Assembly (NCBI GenBank): GCA_023052935.1
Contig: CM041292.1
Location: forward strand, 31,321,454-31,385,453
Direction of reading: 5' to 3'
Length of the DNA: 64,000 bases
Source: Piezodorus guildinii
Taxonomy: Eukaryota; Arthropoda; Insecta; Hemiptera; Pentatomidae
Shown: piece by piece, positions 21,178 to 33,179 of the stretch
Layout of the letters: each line of letters opens with the position of its first letter
Position numbering within the stretch: the stretch's first letter is position 1
Program-made: the position numbers and the translations under genes
The notes under the pieces: generated by a model
Databases searched by the model: none
What the model was told of the DNA's origin: nothing
The model's input: only the letters and a program-made list of their open reading frames with translations

Positions 21178-21290
21178 TGATGTAGGGGCTAGCAAAACCG
21201 ACTTCTACCCCAAGGGCTTGGGCTCAAATCCGGTAGATGACGTACAGATTTTTATAGCCGTCATTTGGAGGGGTTCTTAAAATAGTGGCT
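21178..21290 (+). mobile_element. SINE family C head fragment (tRNA-like)
   Basis: GATGTAGGGGCTAGC resembles an A-box region and GGGCTCAAATCC a B-box. The following TAGATGACG ... GCCGTCATTTGGAGGGG matches the copy on the minus strand at 53755-54000. Truncated at its 3' end. Confidence 0.55.
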
Positions 21291-22563
21291 TCTTTAAAGA
21301 TTAATATAATTAAACATGGATAGTCAAAAATTGTGGATCTTACCATAGCATCTTCTGTTTAACCACAATAGCAAAAAAGTTGCATTAAATGAATTAACAA
21401 ACAAACAGAAAGAAAACCAATTTAATTTTAAACAGGCTCCTAAATTTAAAATAAAATGTGACAATAAAATCTAACATACTTTGACTAAACTTATAGCTCA
21501 CATTATTTTTTAATATTCATTTTTCCAAAAGTATATTTTCTTTCATATTTTTGTAACTTTACTGTCAACAGTGGAAATGCGTTTTTATTTTTCTCCTTTT
21601 GTTTTTTATTTGAATTTTTCATTGTTTATATTTATTTATTACTAATTGATAACAATGGTATAAATCGGTTTATTTTTTTTAATTAAAATTATTTCATTGG
21701 AAGATAATTCGTTAGTTTTATCGAGACATATGAATGAGAACAATATCATTCTTATATTGATTGTAATCTATAATATAAAATAAAACAACATCTTGATTGA
21801 TTTTAAAGAAATGTGAAATGAAATTTTGTAATATAGATATTTTTTATGTTTTTTACATATCCTTATATTAATTCATATATTAATATCATCAATTCGTTTA
21901 AAAATTACGTTAAATTAAAAAAATATAAAATTACATGTAATTTTAAACTATTTAGGGATATTAATTTAAGTTCTTGAACAGTTTTTCTGCGGTTTTCCGC
22001 CTGAGCACGCAAAACATCGTCATAAAGAGGGGAAATCCTGTATAAGCACTGAATTATTTTATGGAAAACCCAATAAAAACAGTATCCATTTTTAATATTT
22101 ACCTTACTACCTTATTATACCTTTTATTTGTATTCATTCTAATTATTCCAATAGCGGCCTATCCTAATTCCAACACCCTTCCTCATATTTAATAGTAGAT
22201 TTCGATTAAAATTTCGATCTTAATATTAACTTTATACAGATATACACTCATAAACGTAGAAATTTCTTATTTATGTACCTCTCTTCTTAAATTCGGAATA
22301 ATCAGCTACAACAGTTTTCGTCATGCTCTTAAACTTTATTGTTAGTATAAAATTTTCATTTTAAAGAGATTAACATATTTTTTAAAATGTCATATATCTC
22401 ACGATTGACGTCACAAAACTTTTGGAGCTTGGAAACTGACACTCTACCACACAGAATGCCTGAAAATCCCAGCCTACTCTCGATATCTCTGTCCAAATGA
22501 ATTCATTCACGATTAAAATGTATTAATTTATAAATAAAATATTATCTAAATAAAATATAGCAA
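21291..22563. other. AT-rich region without recognised gene
   Basis: Long A/T runs; no frame of note and no repeat recognised. Confidence 0.5.
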
Positions 22564-23418
22564 ACCTGGTGCGCGCAACACACGACTTTAACTTACCTCC
22601 GTTGTTAAAATCAATTTAAGAATTTTTAAATACAATTAAAGATACAAATAAATTGTCAAAGAATTAATTATTTTAAATTTTAATAGAAACATGTGTTTTA
22701 TTATATATTCTATTGCATTTTTACCTACAACAATCAGTTAGTTTCATCGACTTTTAATCAATCTCCATTAACTTTTACAGTTCCGTGTATTAGATAATAT
22801 TGTTTCTAAAATCTTTAGCTATCCAGCGGTATATTACACTTCTATATTACTATTCTTGTTTCAAAAACGCAAAAATCGCATAAGAAAATATGTTTGCACT
22901 GTTCTCCTTTAGTTGTTCATCAAATTCGCTCAACTTGCCCACTCAATTTACCCATGCTAATAAGAAGATGTTCCAAGGAGAAGAAAATTTAAAATTTCGG
23001 CATTTAAGCCCTGTCAGACTAATTTAATCAGAATGAAGCCTACATTATATTAAAGCACATCAAATTTTATATCGATGTATAGAGTTTAATCAAAATCATT
23101 AAAGCTGTTTTTGAGAAAATCATAAAATGGTCCAAAATGCATAGTATAAAGTAGATCTTTCGGTCAGCTGATTTTGATGAAAAACTTTCTGTCACATCTC
23201 GGGCGTAAAGTTGTCTTAAATATGAAACTTCAGTTTCATAGGACTTTTCGTTTATGCCCGGGAGTTACCACACACGGTCCTTTTTGCGGGACTTGGTTAT
23301 TTGGACTCAGGGGACCCTAAAATCTGTATTTCCGATGGAAACTGGAATTCGAAAATGTTCACAATCGCAATACTTTTCCTTACTATATATTCCATATTTC
23401 GGTAAGTGAAAGTAAAAA
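22564..23418 (+). repeat. A-rep family, near full-length copy
   Basis: Begins CCTGGTGCGCGCAACACACG and ends GGTAAGTGAAAGTAAAAAG, both family ends present; about 855 bp. The (CA)n tract is reduced to a few bases. It faces a second copy in inverted orientation 440 bp downstream. Confidence 0.85.
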
Positions 23419-23859
23419 GAGAAAACAATGTATATTTTCGTCTCGTGCAAAGTTCAGATATTGTAGAAGAACCTTATGGAATCTGAACTGCTTTTCTCTG
23501 TTCCTCAACGTTTTAAATTTTCTTATATGCGTCGTTATTTTCTTGTAGTTAACTCCTTTATTTTTTTAATCATACGAATGAATAAAGTTCCTGGAAGACC
23601 GCACAGAGAGCGATAGAATTGACCCCTACGCTACTACCCAGGAGCCTGCCTCTCCATGACCACAGCCTAGGCCGGGAAGATAATTAGAAGATGCTATCTG
23701 CCTAGATCCAATCTCACTCCGTAGCCACCTGCCTCACATCTACAATACCTTCCCGTCAACAGGTATCGCGGACAGTCTCGCACAATGGAAGTCAGTAATA
23801 GTACTGATTATCTTAGTGACTTTTAGTTTATAGGGTTAATTAAATGTCTTTATATGCTT
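23419..23859. other. Spacer between inverted A-rep copies
   Basis: Includes a GC-richer 200 bp (about 23590-23800) with no recognised coding or repeat content. Confidence 0.45.
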
Positions 23860-24650
23860 ATTTACTTTCACTTACCTGTTTATGAAATATACGAGTATAG
23901 TAAGGGAAAGTATTGCGATCATAAACATTTTCGAATTTTTAGTTTTCGACGGAAATACACGTTTAGGGTCTCTTGAGTTAAATGACCAAGTCCCAAAAAA
24001 GGTCCGTGCGTGTGTCCGTCGGTGGTAAGTCTAGTGTAAAAACGAAAAGTCGTACATAACCGAAATTTCAAATTTAATACAACTATACATCTGAGATGTT
24101 CCCGCAACTTTTTCAGCTAAAGCGGCTAACCAGAAGAGCTACTTTATACTATGGATTTTGCACTTTTTTTCGAATTTCTCAAAAACAGCTCTAACGATTA
24201 TCATTAAACTCCCTACATTGATGTAAAATTTAATGGACTTTAATACCATGTAGGCTTCATTCTGATTTAAATAGTTAGACAGGGCTTAAATAGCAATATT
24301 TCAAATTTTCTTCCTCTAAACTACCTTTGATTTTGTGCATTCAAAGTTATTCACCATACCATTTTAATTAAATTGATAAAGGACCGCTAAATATACAAGT
24401 TGGACGAATTATGACCGTATAAAGGATAAAAGAGCAAAACTGTTTTTTAAGATTTTTTTTTTCATAATTAGAACAGTTAAATGGAACAGTTATATTATAC
24501 CGTTGGAAAGAGAATGATTTTAGAAAAATATTATATGATACTCAAAGATGTAAAAGGTAATATAAAGTGACAAATAGGGAATATCCTTATTACTAATTAA
24601 CAATTTAATATTGTTATATGTTTCCAACTGAAATATGAAGAAGAAAATCA
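23860..24650 (-). repeat. A-rep family copy, inverted
   Basis: Starts on the plus strand with TTTACTTTCACTTACC (the family's 3' end reversed) and fades out at about 24650 before reaching the 5' terminus. Confidence 0.8.
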
Positions 24651-25830
24651 AAATTCCCAAAGAAGCCTTACCAATGATATTCTAGTGGTCTTTAGTGGCC
24701 AAAACGAAATCCACAAAAAAAAAAACTAAATGCATTAATTCAAGACTTCTCCTCTATTACGTCTTCATTTCTTTATTTTATTTTATTTTCCTAAATCATT
24801 TAAATAAAAATTCCTGATTTCAGAACACTTAAATTTATTATACCCAAGTTATCGGGGAATCACATCTATTTTTAGATTTGACTTGATTAAGAAATTTAGA
24901 TAAACATCGTGCTTAATATTACACACTACATTCATACTGGATATAGTAGGAGTAAATAATTGATATTTCTAATTAGAAAAAACAATGTCAAACGCCTAAG
25001 AGCAAAACGTCCCACAACAATATGATTCTCCCAAATCCGCAGCTAGTACTTCGAAATGTCCTTGGCACGACCCGAACATTAGACTGTTGATATGTCACTA
25101 ATGGCCGAGTGATGTACTTTAATCCACGACATTTTAGTAGCAACATGGCGAAGACCATATTGAGGCAGGTGTTTTGGAAGTGGATGGTCTCTCAGCTTTC
25201 AACATTACAAATCTCTTTTTTTTTTTCCTTTAAGGATGAAGGCGCACATAAATAACACAAGGATGACATACAGGAGGGTTCTGATTTATTTCCTAATAGA
25301 AATTCAAATACTGTTCGCATTGTTGCCGATACTCGTGATGGAGTATGAGCTCAGATGATCGTAAAGTAGAGGTGAAAAAAAGTCAGGCATGAACATTCGT
25401 ATAATCATCGTACCTCGTAAAGTAACCACTTCTAAAATTAGTGGTGGATAATCATTGAAAATACAAAGGAAGCTTAAAAATTAATTCCTAACGCATATAA
25501 TAAACATGAAGACAAATCCATAAAAATAGGGCCGATTTATAATATTCTGCAGTGACTGCTGTCATAGTTTTACTGGGAATAACGATATTTGCAAAATAAA
25601 CCATATCATGCCCAGCTAAATGGCATCTTGTCTCTATATGGGTTAATTATAATACTTTTAATAGCAAGTCTAAGCATTCAATTGATTATTTGAGTTAGGC
25701 CTGAAAGCACTCTTTTGATACGTTTCTGTATACATATTCTCTATTTTGATTTAGAAAAGTCTTTATATTACCCATAGAAATAGGTTGTTGTACCATATTA
25801 CATTTATGTTTAGTAGGTACCTATGATAAA
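24651..25830. other. Unassigned AT-rich sequence
   Basis: No recognised gene or repeat; 25010-25200 is GC-richer without a recognisable frame. Confidence 0.45.
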
Positions 25831-26142
25831 GGAGAGGCGTAGTCTTGAGGATAGAGCGCTAATCTACTGTGCTCCGGATCCTGGGTTCGAATCTCGGAGG
25901 TAAAGGAATATTATTTATTCTGCTCTTTCAGCCGGGGGTCGATCCTGGGGTATGGAGACCCTCCTGGGACAGACCCAGCCTCTATAAAGTGGGTACCCAA
26001 AAATGGGGGGAAAAAACCTGGCGGCTGATCGTGATCTCGGCCGAATCACCTCATTGCATGGCCGTTGGCCTTGAAACATTACGAGTACATCTCTATATGT
26101 ACTGAGCCCATCATGGGACTCATGGGTTGTAGCGGCACAGGT

Positions 26143-26204
<62 letters not shown>
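25831..26204 (+). mobile_element. SINE family A with T61 tail
   Basis: The tRNA-like head has GTCTTGAGGATAGAGCGCTA (A-box region) and GGGTTCGAATCTC (B-box). The body matches 4124-4431, and the element ends in GGTG plus 61 T residues (26144-26204). A 78-codon frame over it is not a gene. A T-run at the 3' end is also seen in the copy at 12614-12890. Confidence 0.85.
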
Positions 26205-26206
<2 letters not shown>

Positions 26207-26437
26207 GTGAGCCCGAGATAAATTAAACAGGTTACGAGTTCGAATCCCAGTCCCGTCGGAGCTTTTATAAGGATGAAATCAAATGGGAATTCACTCATAG
26301 CCTTCTCCCCCTGGTATGTGAGACCCGTCAGCCAAATGGTGGCCACTCACAAAATTAGGCGTAGGGAGTGATGACCCTACACTACAAAAACGAGGCCCAG
26401 AGCCTACACGGCCTGTCGTGCCACTGATAAAAAAATG
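26205..26437 (+). mobile_element. SINE family B (tRNA-derived), head partly deleted
   Basis: Begins directly after the T61 of the SINE above. It has GAGTTCGAATCCCAGTCCC (B-box), then the family B body with GGTATGTGAGACCC, GTAGGGAGTGATGACCC and the GCCTGTCGTGCCACTG end, as at 56992-57298. The A-box part is shortened. Confidence 0.82.
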
Positions 26438-27195
26438 ATTAAACTGCTGTAAAATTAATTATACATAAATAAAAATATACATTGGGAAGTGATTTAGTAT
26501 ATATCCATCAGTTGAAAACCATTTCCTTCTCTTTGATGGTGTGATTGAAGGAACGAAGTGGATATTTCCTATGACGGCTTCTTTAGAGAATGAAGGGTCT
26601 TCTATGGGATAAAGTATACTAACTATAACTATCTACCTTGTCCGCATCATATTCCTGATATTTTTGGACCTTTACGACTACTACCTCGTGAACATTTTAA
26701 TTTGATGGCACTCCTATCTCAATAACTTTTGTACGTTAATAATACAAAGCATCAAGGTATTTATGCGGAATAGTGCTGTCAGCTATTATGACAAAGGCCC
26801 AATACAGCTTTATGTGACGTCTATCAACCACTAACACTGGAGGGGCAAGTGTCCTCCATAATCTGAAATTTCTTGGACAATCCTTATAGAACAATTTTGT
26901 CCATGTAATTATACCTTAGCATGTATTCCTTTTCAGCGAGAACTAGGGAGCCTGATAGTAATAATTATTTTATTTTATTATCTTCATATTTTTTTATGTG
27001 CACCTGTCAAAAGCAAGAATTGACGATAAGCAAATGTGCTGTAGAAACATGAGCAGCGGTCATGGTAGGCACGGGGAAGGACAATTCCCAGAAACTCCCT
27101 TTCCGAGGCTCTTATTCAGGAAAGGAGATCTCACATTTAGCTTCTTTCCAGTCCTCTTCTTACTGATATTTCAGTTGATGAAATTTCATTTATAA
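26438..27195. other. Unassigned region
   Basis: No recognised gene; one 65-codon frame at 26998-27195 without known content. Confidence 0.45.
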
Positions 27196-28030
27196 GCTGA
27201 TTTTCTTGTCCGTGTAGTTTGCCATAAAAACGCCAATAGAGTGTTCGTATTGTTATGTGTTGAGAATACTAAGGGGCGTAGAATCATTATTGGGTAATTA
27301 TTATCTTAATTTAATAAATATTAATAAGCTTTGTCGGCATTACTTCAAAAGGCATTTTGATGCGGGGCTTTACCCCGCGGTACACTTGGTACTTCCTCCA
27401 GCAGCAGCCGACAAGAGTATTAGGCCTGGCTTAGAAATAGGCATACTTATGACAAAGGTTTACAACGCTGGACCACCAGACCCTATATCAGCTTCGCTCC
27501 CCTTTGTCCATGACAAAGATCGACAATTTCCAAAAAATAGTATTTCTTTGAAAAGAAGATGGGAGTCAAGTTCCATCTACAAGAAGAGGAGAATCGTATT
27601 GAAGAGACAGAATAGTTTGAGTCGTGGGTCAGAATTAAGAGTGACGAATTCCATCTTCACCAACCAGCTAAGTGTTTGTAAGGTACCTTTTTGTATTAAT
27701 GTTGTTTGCCAGAGCTAACTATAAGAAATCCTTCAGTATTCCCAGGCACATTACAAGGCATTGTGTAAACAGATTGTATATGTGTAAGTTAATTTTAAAT
27801 TATACTTATGGTTAATTCAATCTTCCCTTGTATGCCACCTACTGGAATCGGTAAACACGATACCTTTGGAAAAGAACTCCAATAGTTCCAAAAATTATAG
27901 TGTATAAATACAATAATTAATAATGCTTTAAAGGAACCAATGCCTTAGAAAAACGTAGCAGTATGTGTTTGCAAACAGTTGGTTGTAGTAAGTCGTACAA
28001 AGGAGCTGTCGTTATGATTCTTAAAAGTTT
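27196..28030 (+). repeat. Family E dispersed repeat, copy 1
   Basis: Shares the order of blocks with 28740-29555: a TTGAGAATACTAAGGG start, AATAAATATTAAT, CTTTGTCGGCA, a GCTGGACC block, TATCAGC, then GGTAAACACGATACCTTT and GCCTTAGAAA near the end. A TATA-like ATAAAAACGCCAATAGAG precedes the first block (compare 40300-40340, TATATAAACGC). It may be an LTR, but no paired LTRs, PBS or pol gene are seen. A 153-codon frame (27257-27718) is not conserved in the other copies. Confidence 0.65.
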
Positions 28031-28739
28031 TTGATGAAATGATTGCAGTTTTTGTATACGAGAGATAGGCCTTTTTATTTTTGTTGAACCGTAAATCTAT
28101 AAGGCCTAAGTCCATATGGGTTCAAGTTGTTGTGAATTTGTATTTAGTTATTTCGATGGTTAGGATAGAAGGGAGTACAGTACTTTCAAATGTTTTGTTG
28201 CATATTAATTGAATTTGATATAAAATTTTAATATATAATAAAGAGTAGTAAAAGACCATAAAATATCTCCTTAAAGATATATACCCACGTCATTCTAAAA
28301 ATAAACTCCTTTACAAGGGAAATAGGTTCCTCTTAGTTATTGCGAATCCAGGAAGCTGTCACCAGCAGATTATCCTGTGGATCCCTGGACTGGTTCGTGG
28401 GGAGGAGAAGGCAATGACCGGGAAGCTTGAAATCAGTTTGGCGGCCCTAGAGCTGCTCCACCAAATATAATTATCACTTTACCTTTTGACAGTTGATACA
28501 TTGTGCCCTCCGAGCTGAAGATCGGCAAATGAGAGGCTGTCAGTGGAAGACAATGTACGGCGCTCTTCGGACCAGATAATAACCTGCATCGCCTCGCCCT
28601 GTACTGCCCATCATCTCAGGCTCAATATTAAATTTAAATTTTATCTAGTATGATGACGTTTCGAGATGAATGAAAACAAAAGTTCATTGATCTCGAATCA
28701 ACAAAGTGTTGATTTTGAAAGGGATACCTCTTTTGTTTG
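28031..28739. other. Spacer with GC-richer segment 28340-28625
   Basis: The GC-richer part does not resemble anything else in the window and has no long frame. Confidence 0.4.
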
Positions 28740-29555
28740 TGGACTCTGCAGTTATTATAGTTTTATGTATTGAGAATGCTGAGGGCTCTAGATTTATTAT
28801 TAAATAATTAATATACTAATAAAGTAAATATTAATGAGCCTTTGTAGGCAACAGTACGAAAGGCGTTTACATGCCCCCCTTGGATTCTCTAATAGGCCCT
28901 CCCGCCATACCTCGGGAAACTTCTTAGACCCCAGCGGCATAAAACAAGAGGATTAGGTAAAAAAAGTCACACTATAATGAAGGTCTGCTAAGGCTGGACC
29001 GCCAACCAAGGAACTTACCATATCAGCCCCGCCCGAAGTGACGAGGATGAGAAGGAAGATTCGAAGGGGCAGTCAAGTTCTATCCTCAAGAAGAGGGCTG
29101 TCTTATTCCAGCCACGAGAGTCAAGTTCCATCCTCAAGAAGAAGCGAGGACCGCCGGGGGCCAGAGAGAGCAGCTGGAAGATGAAGCCAAAATGGGAAGC
29201 CTGAGACAATTTTCCCTCCGCAAGCGGACTAAATTTCAGAAGGTAATCTTGTATAGTAATATTGTATGAAAGTTTAACTATAATGTCCCTCAATATTCTC
29301 AGGCATTGTATAAATAAATGGAATATGTTTAAGTTAATTTAAATAATAAGGTCAGTTATTGAAACACGTCTAATTTGATCTTACCCTGCATGTACCACGT
29401 ACATAGATCGGTAAACATGATACCTTTAGAAAAGAAATCCAATGGTTTCACTAATTATAGTTTATATATTGATTAAAGATATCAATTAATCTAGTTTTTG
29501 AAGGTACCGCTGCCTTAGAAATGCAGCCGGTTAAAAACATAGCAGTAGTGTAACT
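28740..29555 (+). repeat. Family E dispersed repeat, copy 2
   Basis: Direct copy of 27196-28030, diverged, with its own GA-rich middle: a block AGTCAAGTTC(C/T)ATCCTCAAGAAGA is present twice at about 29075 and 29120. The 92-codon minus-strand frame over it is not called as a gene. Confidence 0.65.
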
Positions 29556-30171
29556 TCTTTTCCTCAAAAACGAAACGCGTTTTCGGTCTAGTTCTGTTTG
29601 GTGTGACCCGTTTTCTTGTTAGATATGTAGTTGAGAAGATTTTATGTTATATAAATTTTTTCGCTAAAACATTTTGTTGATTAGCTATATTGATTCGAAT
29701 CATAGTCAAAGTCACATTTCCATAAATTTTTATAAGTGCTGGGGATGTTTTATTCATAAAAAAAAGTTGTGTTGGTCTTGTGATACCAATATCTAAACCC
29801 CATTTATAACTTAGTTTATGAAATTAAGATAACGAATTTTGAGTAAACACAATACTAAAGATTTAAGTTTCTTCTGTTTTGCTTATTTTGCAGCAGTGGG
29901 ATTTGCGATATTTGGATGTAAAGTTGCCAAAAAGTTTATCTTCTAATCCGGCTAAATGTAAATGAGAAGGGTGGGACTGGTTATAAGGAAGCATGGATGC
30001 TGCTACAGTCCGCTGGGCAGGTTACTCTGCATAAAAGATCTGCTTACCCAACCAAAATCACTGCCACTTTACTTATTCCGCAATAGTCTTCTTCTGTAAT
30101 TCTTATGTTTACCTAAAATATATATAAATATGTAATAATACTTTAACTAAAATCATATATATATATATATT
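29556..30171. other. Unassigned region
   Basis: AT-rich; no recognised frame or repeat. Confidence 0.45.
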
Positions 30172-30427
30172 AGGTTTGTGTAACACACGACTTACATTAA
30201 CCTGCTGTGTTAAAATAAATTCAAGAACTTTGAAATAAAGTTAAGAGTTATAAAAAAAGATAAAGATTTACATTGAGTTTCGATGGAAACATCTGGTTTA
30301 AATCAAATGATATAATAATATAAATCATTATTTACAATAAATCACTTAAGTTTAGGCCCTTCACGTCTTCCTGCATTACGTATTACATCTTTGGGTATAA
30401 AGCAAGATTACTGTACTTATGTAAACA
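30172..30427 (+). repeat. A-rep family, 5' fragment
   Basis: Starts at GTGTAACACACGACTTACA and follows the first 250 bp of the family, then gives way to a second 5' end at 30428. Confidence 0.7.
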
Positions 30428-31163
30428 ATCTGGTGCGGGCAACACACACGTTTTTTAAAATAGATTAAAAATTAAGGCTAGAATTAAAAATGAGTTTTAT
30501 CTGTTTTTCTACACTATTTATTAACTTTTACTGGCTTGTGTATGAGATGACGTTTTTTTTTTTTAAATCTTAAGCATTCCAACGGTATATTATACATGTA
30601 TATTACTGTTCTTATGTTAAAAAAATATTTTTTTTTTCCATTTAGTTGGATATCGAATTCGTCCAACTTATATATATTTATATATATATATATACATATT
30701 ATTTATCAATAATAACCAGATAAAAATGGTTACTTTTATAGAATCTACAAAATTAAAGGTACCCTATAACTCTAAAAATTAAAGAAAATTTAAAATATCA
30801 GCATTTAAGCTCTGCCAGATTATTTCAATCAGAATGAAACCTACATGATGTTGAAGCCCATTAAGTTATATACCGAAATAGCGAGTTTAATCAAAATCGT
30901 TAAAGCCGTTTTTGAGTAAATCGTAAAAAGGTGCACAATGAACGGTTTAAAATGGTCCTTCTGGTTAGATCATTTTTACGAAAAAGTTTTTTTTAACATC
31001 TCGGGTGTATATTTGTCTTAAAAATGAAATTTCACTTTCATAGGACTTTTCGTTTACGCGCTGGAGTTACCACACACACACACACACACACACACAGACC
31101 TGTTTGCGGGACTTGGTCATTTGGACCCTTTCCCTTATACTTTTCCTTATTTCATATTATTTA

Positions 31164-32059
31164 CAAGGAATGTTTTTTAAATAATTACCGTTTTGGAATT
31201 AAAAGAAGACGTGCAAAGATATCGCAATAATTTTATTTTTACATGAGAGCCTGTACCTTAATCTACTTTTATACACAATTTCCATGAATTTTGAGGTATT
31301 TGTCATAACGCAGCACCAGTTTTTGAATACCCTCCTCAAAATATTCTGCTGCCTGACTTGTTAACCACTGCATCACAAATGTTTTGACTTCGTTATCGTC
31401 TTGATTGTCCTGCGTCACACCAGAATCAAAACAACAATCCATGTAATGGCGATATTCATCATAACCCAAAAGAGTGAAGTTTAAGCAAGCAATTTCTGCC
31501 CGGAAAATCATATGCACAGTTTTTTGGGACAGAAAAGGAATATTGCTTGTGGAGTTTCTGCCTCGTAATGAGACAATCAATGCAGCGTCTTATTGTGAGA
31601 CATTGAAAAATCTGCGTCGTGCAATCCAGAACAAAAGACGTGGCAAGTTGAGTAAGGGTATCGTTTTGCTGCATGACAATGCCCGTCGACATGTGGCTAA
31701 TCGGACCAAAGAACTCATCAAATCAATTAAATGGGAAGCTCTAGATCATCCTCCACACAGCCCTGATCTGGCGCCCAGCGACTACCATTTGTTCCTGCAG
31801 TTAAAGAAAAACCTGGGCGGTCAGCGTCTTCAAGACGATAACGAAGTCAAAACATTTGTGATGCAGTGATTAACAAGTCAGGTGGCAGAATTTTTGAGGA
31901 GGGTATTCAAAAACTGGTGACAAGTACCTCGAAATTTATGGAAATTGTGTAGAAAAGTAGATTAAGGTACAGGCTTTCATGTAAAAATAAAATTATTGCG
32001 ATATCATTGCACGTCTTTTTTTAATTCCAAAACGGAACTTACTTAAAAAACATGCCTCG
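31164..32059 (+). mobile_element. Rearranged mariner (DD34D), both ends derived from the 3' end
   Basis: Flanked by TA (31162-31163, 32060-32061). The plus strand from about 31424 to 31868 encodes the C-terminal two thirds of a mariner transposase. The left 250 bp (31164-31417) are an inverted copy of the right 240 bp (about 31820-32059), including the last transposase codons on the minus strand. The N-terminal DNA-binding part and the original 5' end are gone. It cannot code for an active transposase. Confidence 0.85.
31424..31868 (+). pseudogene. mariner transposase fragment
   Basis: An open stretch from 31474 includes TVFWDRKGILLVEFLPRNE-type sequence, HDNARRHVAN and SPDLAPSDYHLF. The second and third catalytic Asp are separated by 34 residues, the DD34D spacing of the mariner family. 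Stops break the sequence upstream (31424-31473), and the N-terminal helix-turn-helix and the first Asp are missing. The frame ends early at 31867-31869 relative to the copy on the minus strand (31269-31417), which continues through the usual C-terminus. Confidence 0.85.
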
Positions 32060-32090
32060 TATTATATATAGGTAAGTGAAAGTAAAAAGG

Positions 32091-32588
32091 TTTTAACTAC
32101 AGATGTTAACCCAGTTTTAATAAATATTATAGTATAGATAGCATATATATATATATATATATGATATGAAATAGATTGGTTGTTACACGAGGTTGCATCA
32201 AAGAACATCAATCTGCTGCTCCTTTGTGGGAGCCAACAGTTCACTGAGGCGGATAACATTGGATGACAGCTAAGGGATATTTCATCTTTAGCACAATCTC
32301 TTTCGATGATGCATCCCTTAGTAAAAAAATCTTCACTTGTTTAAGTCCTTTTATTTTATTTCAAAGTTCAGAAAAAAAAAGATAATAACGAAGTTTAATT
32401 TACTTAACCTGTCATGATATTAGTTTCAGGAAATTCCAGTTGACCTTTTCCTTTTTCTGTGTATTTCAGATTGTGTTTCATAAAGTAAAAAAGTAATCTT
32501 CTTGTAGCGTTTAACTCTATCTATCATATTTTATTCTTTGTTATCGATTAATAACTTTGATGTGCATACTTATTATGAATAAAAATTT
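32091..32588. other. Unassigned AT-rich spacer
   Basis: Includes a short (AT)n at 32143-32160. No gene recognised. Confidence 0.5.
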
Positions 32589-32921
32589 TGAATTATATTG
32601 AGGATGTATAGTCGACTATAGAAAATATTATAGGTGGAATAATCGGGAATCAGCCATTTTTTGAAAATTTTTAATTTTGCCAACGTTTCAGCTCAAGCTT
32701 GTGAGCCATCATCAGGGCTACAAACATCATAACAAAAGAGATACATATTGATATGATATTGAAAATTTTCTTTTGATTGTAGTGACAATGATAACATTTG
32801 AAATAAAAAGGAAAATATACCAACATACTTAAATATTATAGATACAAATAATGATAAAATGATATATAATCTGATGATCATAAGCATAAAAACTAAACTT
32901 TAGACTTTAATATGGAAGTAA

Positions 32922-32974
<53 letters not shown>

Positions 32975-33152
32975 AAAACGTACCATTACTGAGCCATGTC
33001 AAAGCATAAACTGAGGAAAACCATAAAACAAAGGTAGTATGGGGAGGGGTTCATTTAAAAACCCTGAAGATGATGGCTCACAAGCTTGAGCCGAAACGTT
33101 GGCAAAATTAAAAATTTTCAAAAAATGACTGATTACCAATTATTCCACCTAT
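32589..33152. mobile_element. Inverted-repeat element with Penelope-like ends, copy 1
   Basis: About 90-bp terminal inverted repeats (32630-32725 and about 33057-33150) face each other around 330 bp. Read outward to inward, the ends contain CTGATGATGG, a hairpin GGCTCA-CAAGCT-TGAGCC, then GAAACGTTGGC. The order CUGAUGA, stem, GAAAC resembles the hammerhead cores known in the pseudo-LTRs of Penelope-like elements, with one extra U before the stem. (AT)n at 32921-32975 lies inside. No RT is present. The same element recurs at 39816-40226. Confidence 0.55.
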
Positions 33153-33179
33153 AAAAAAACATTTTGAACTTTCTCTTCT

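Larger units (their letters stand above)
30428..32090 (+). repeat. A-rep family copy split by a mariner
   Basis: The family 5' end (CTGGTGCGGGCAACACAC) is at about 30430. The (AC)n tract at 31071-31096 is the longest of all copies here. The mariner at 31164-32059 interrupts the last 30 bp, which resume as ATATATAGGTAAGTGAAAGT at 32062-32090. Confidence 0.82.

Noticed and set aside
26144..26204. T61 as the reversed poly(A) tail of a minus-strand retroelement
   Set aside because: Both neighbours are plus-strand SINEs, and SINE A has a T-rich end in another copy as well, so the run is better seen as part of SINE A.
27257..27718. 153-codon frame as a host gene
   Set aside because: It lies inside repeat family E, and the frame is not kept in the other copies.
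31269..31580. 103-codon minus-strand frame as a separate protein
   Set aside because: It is the inverted copy of the mariner 3' end running across the junction into antisense sequence.
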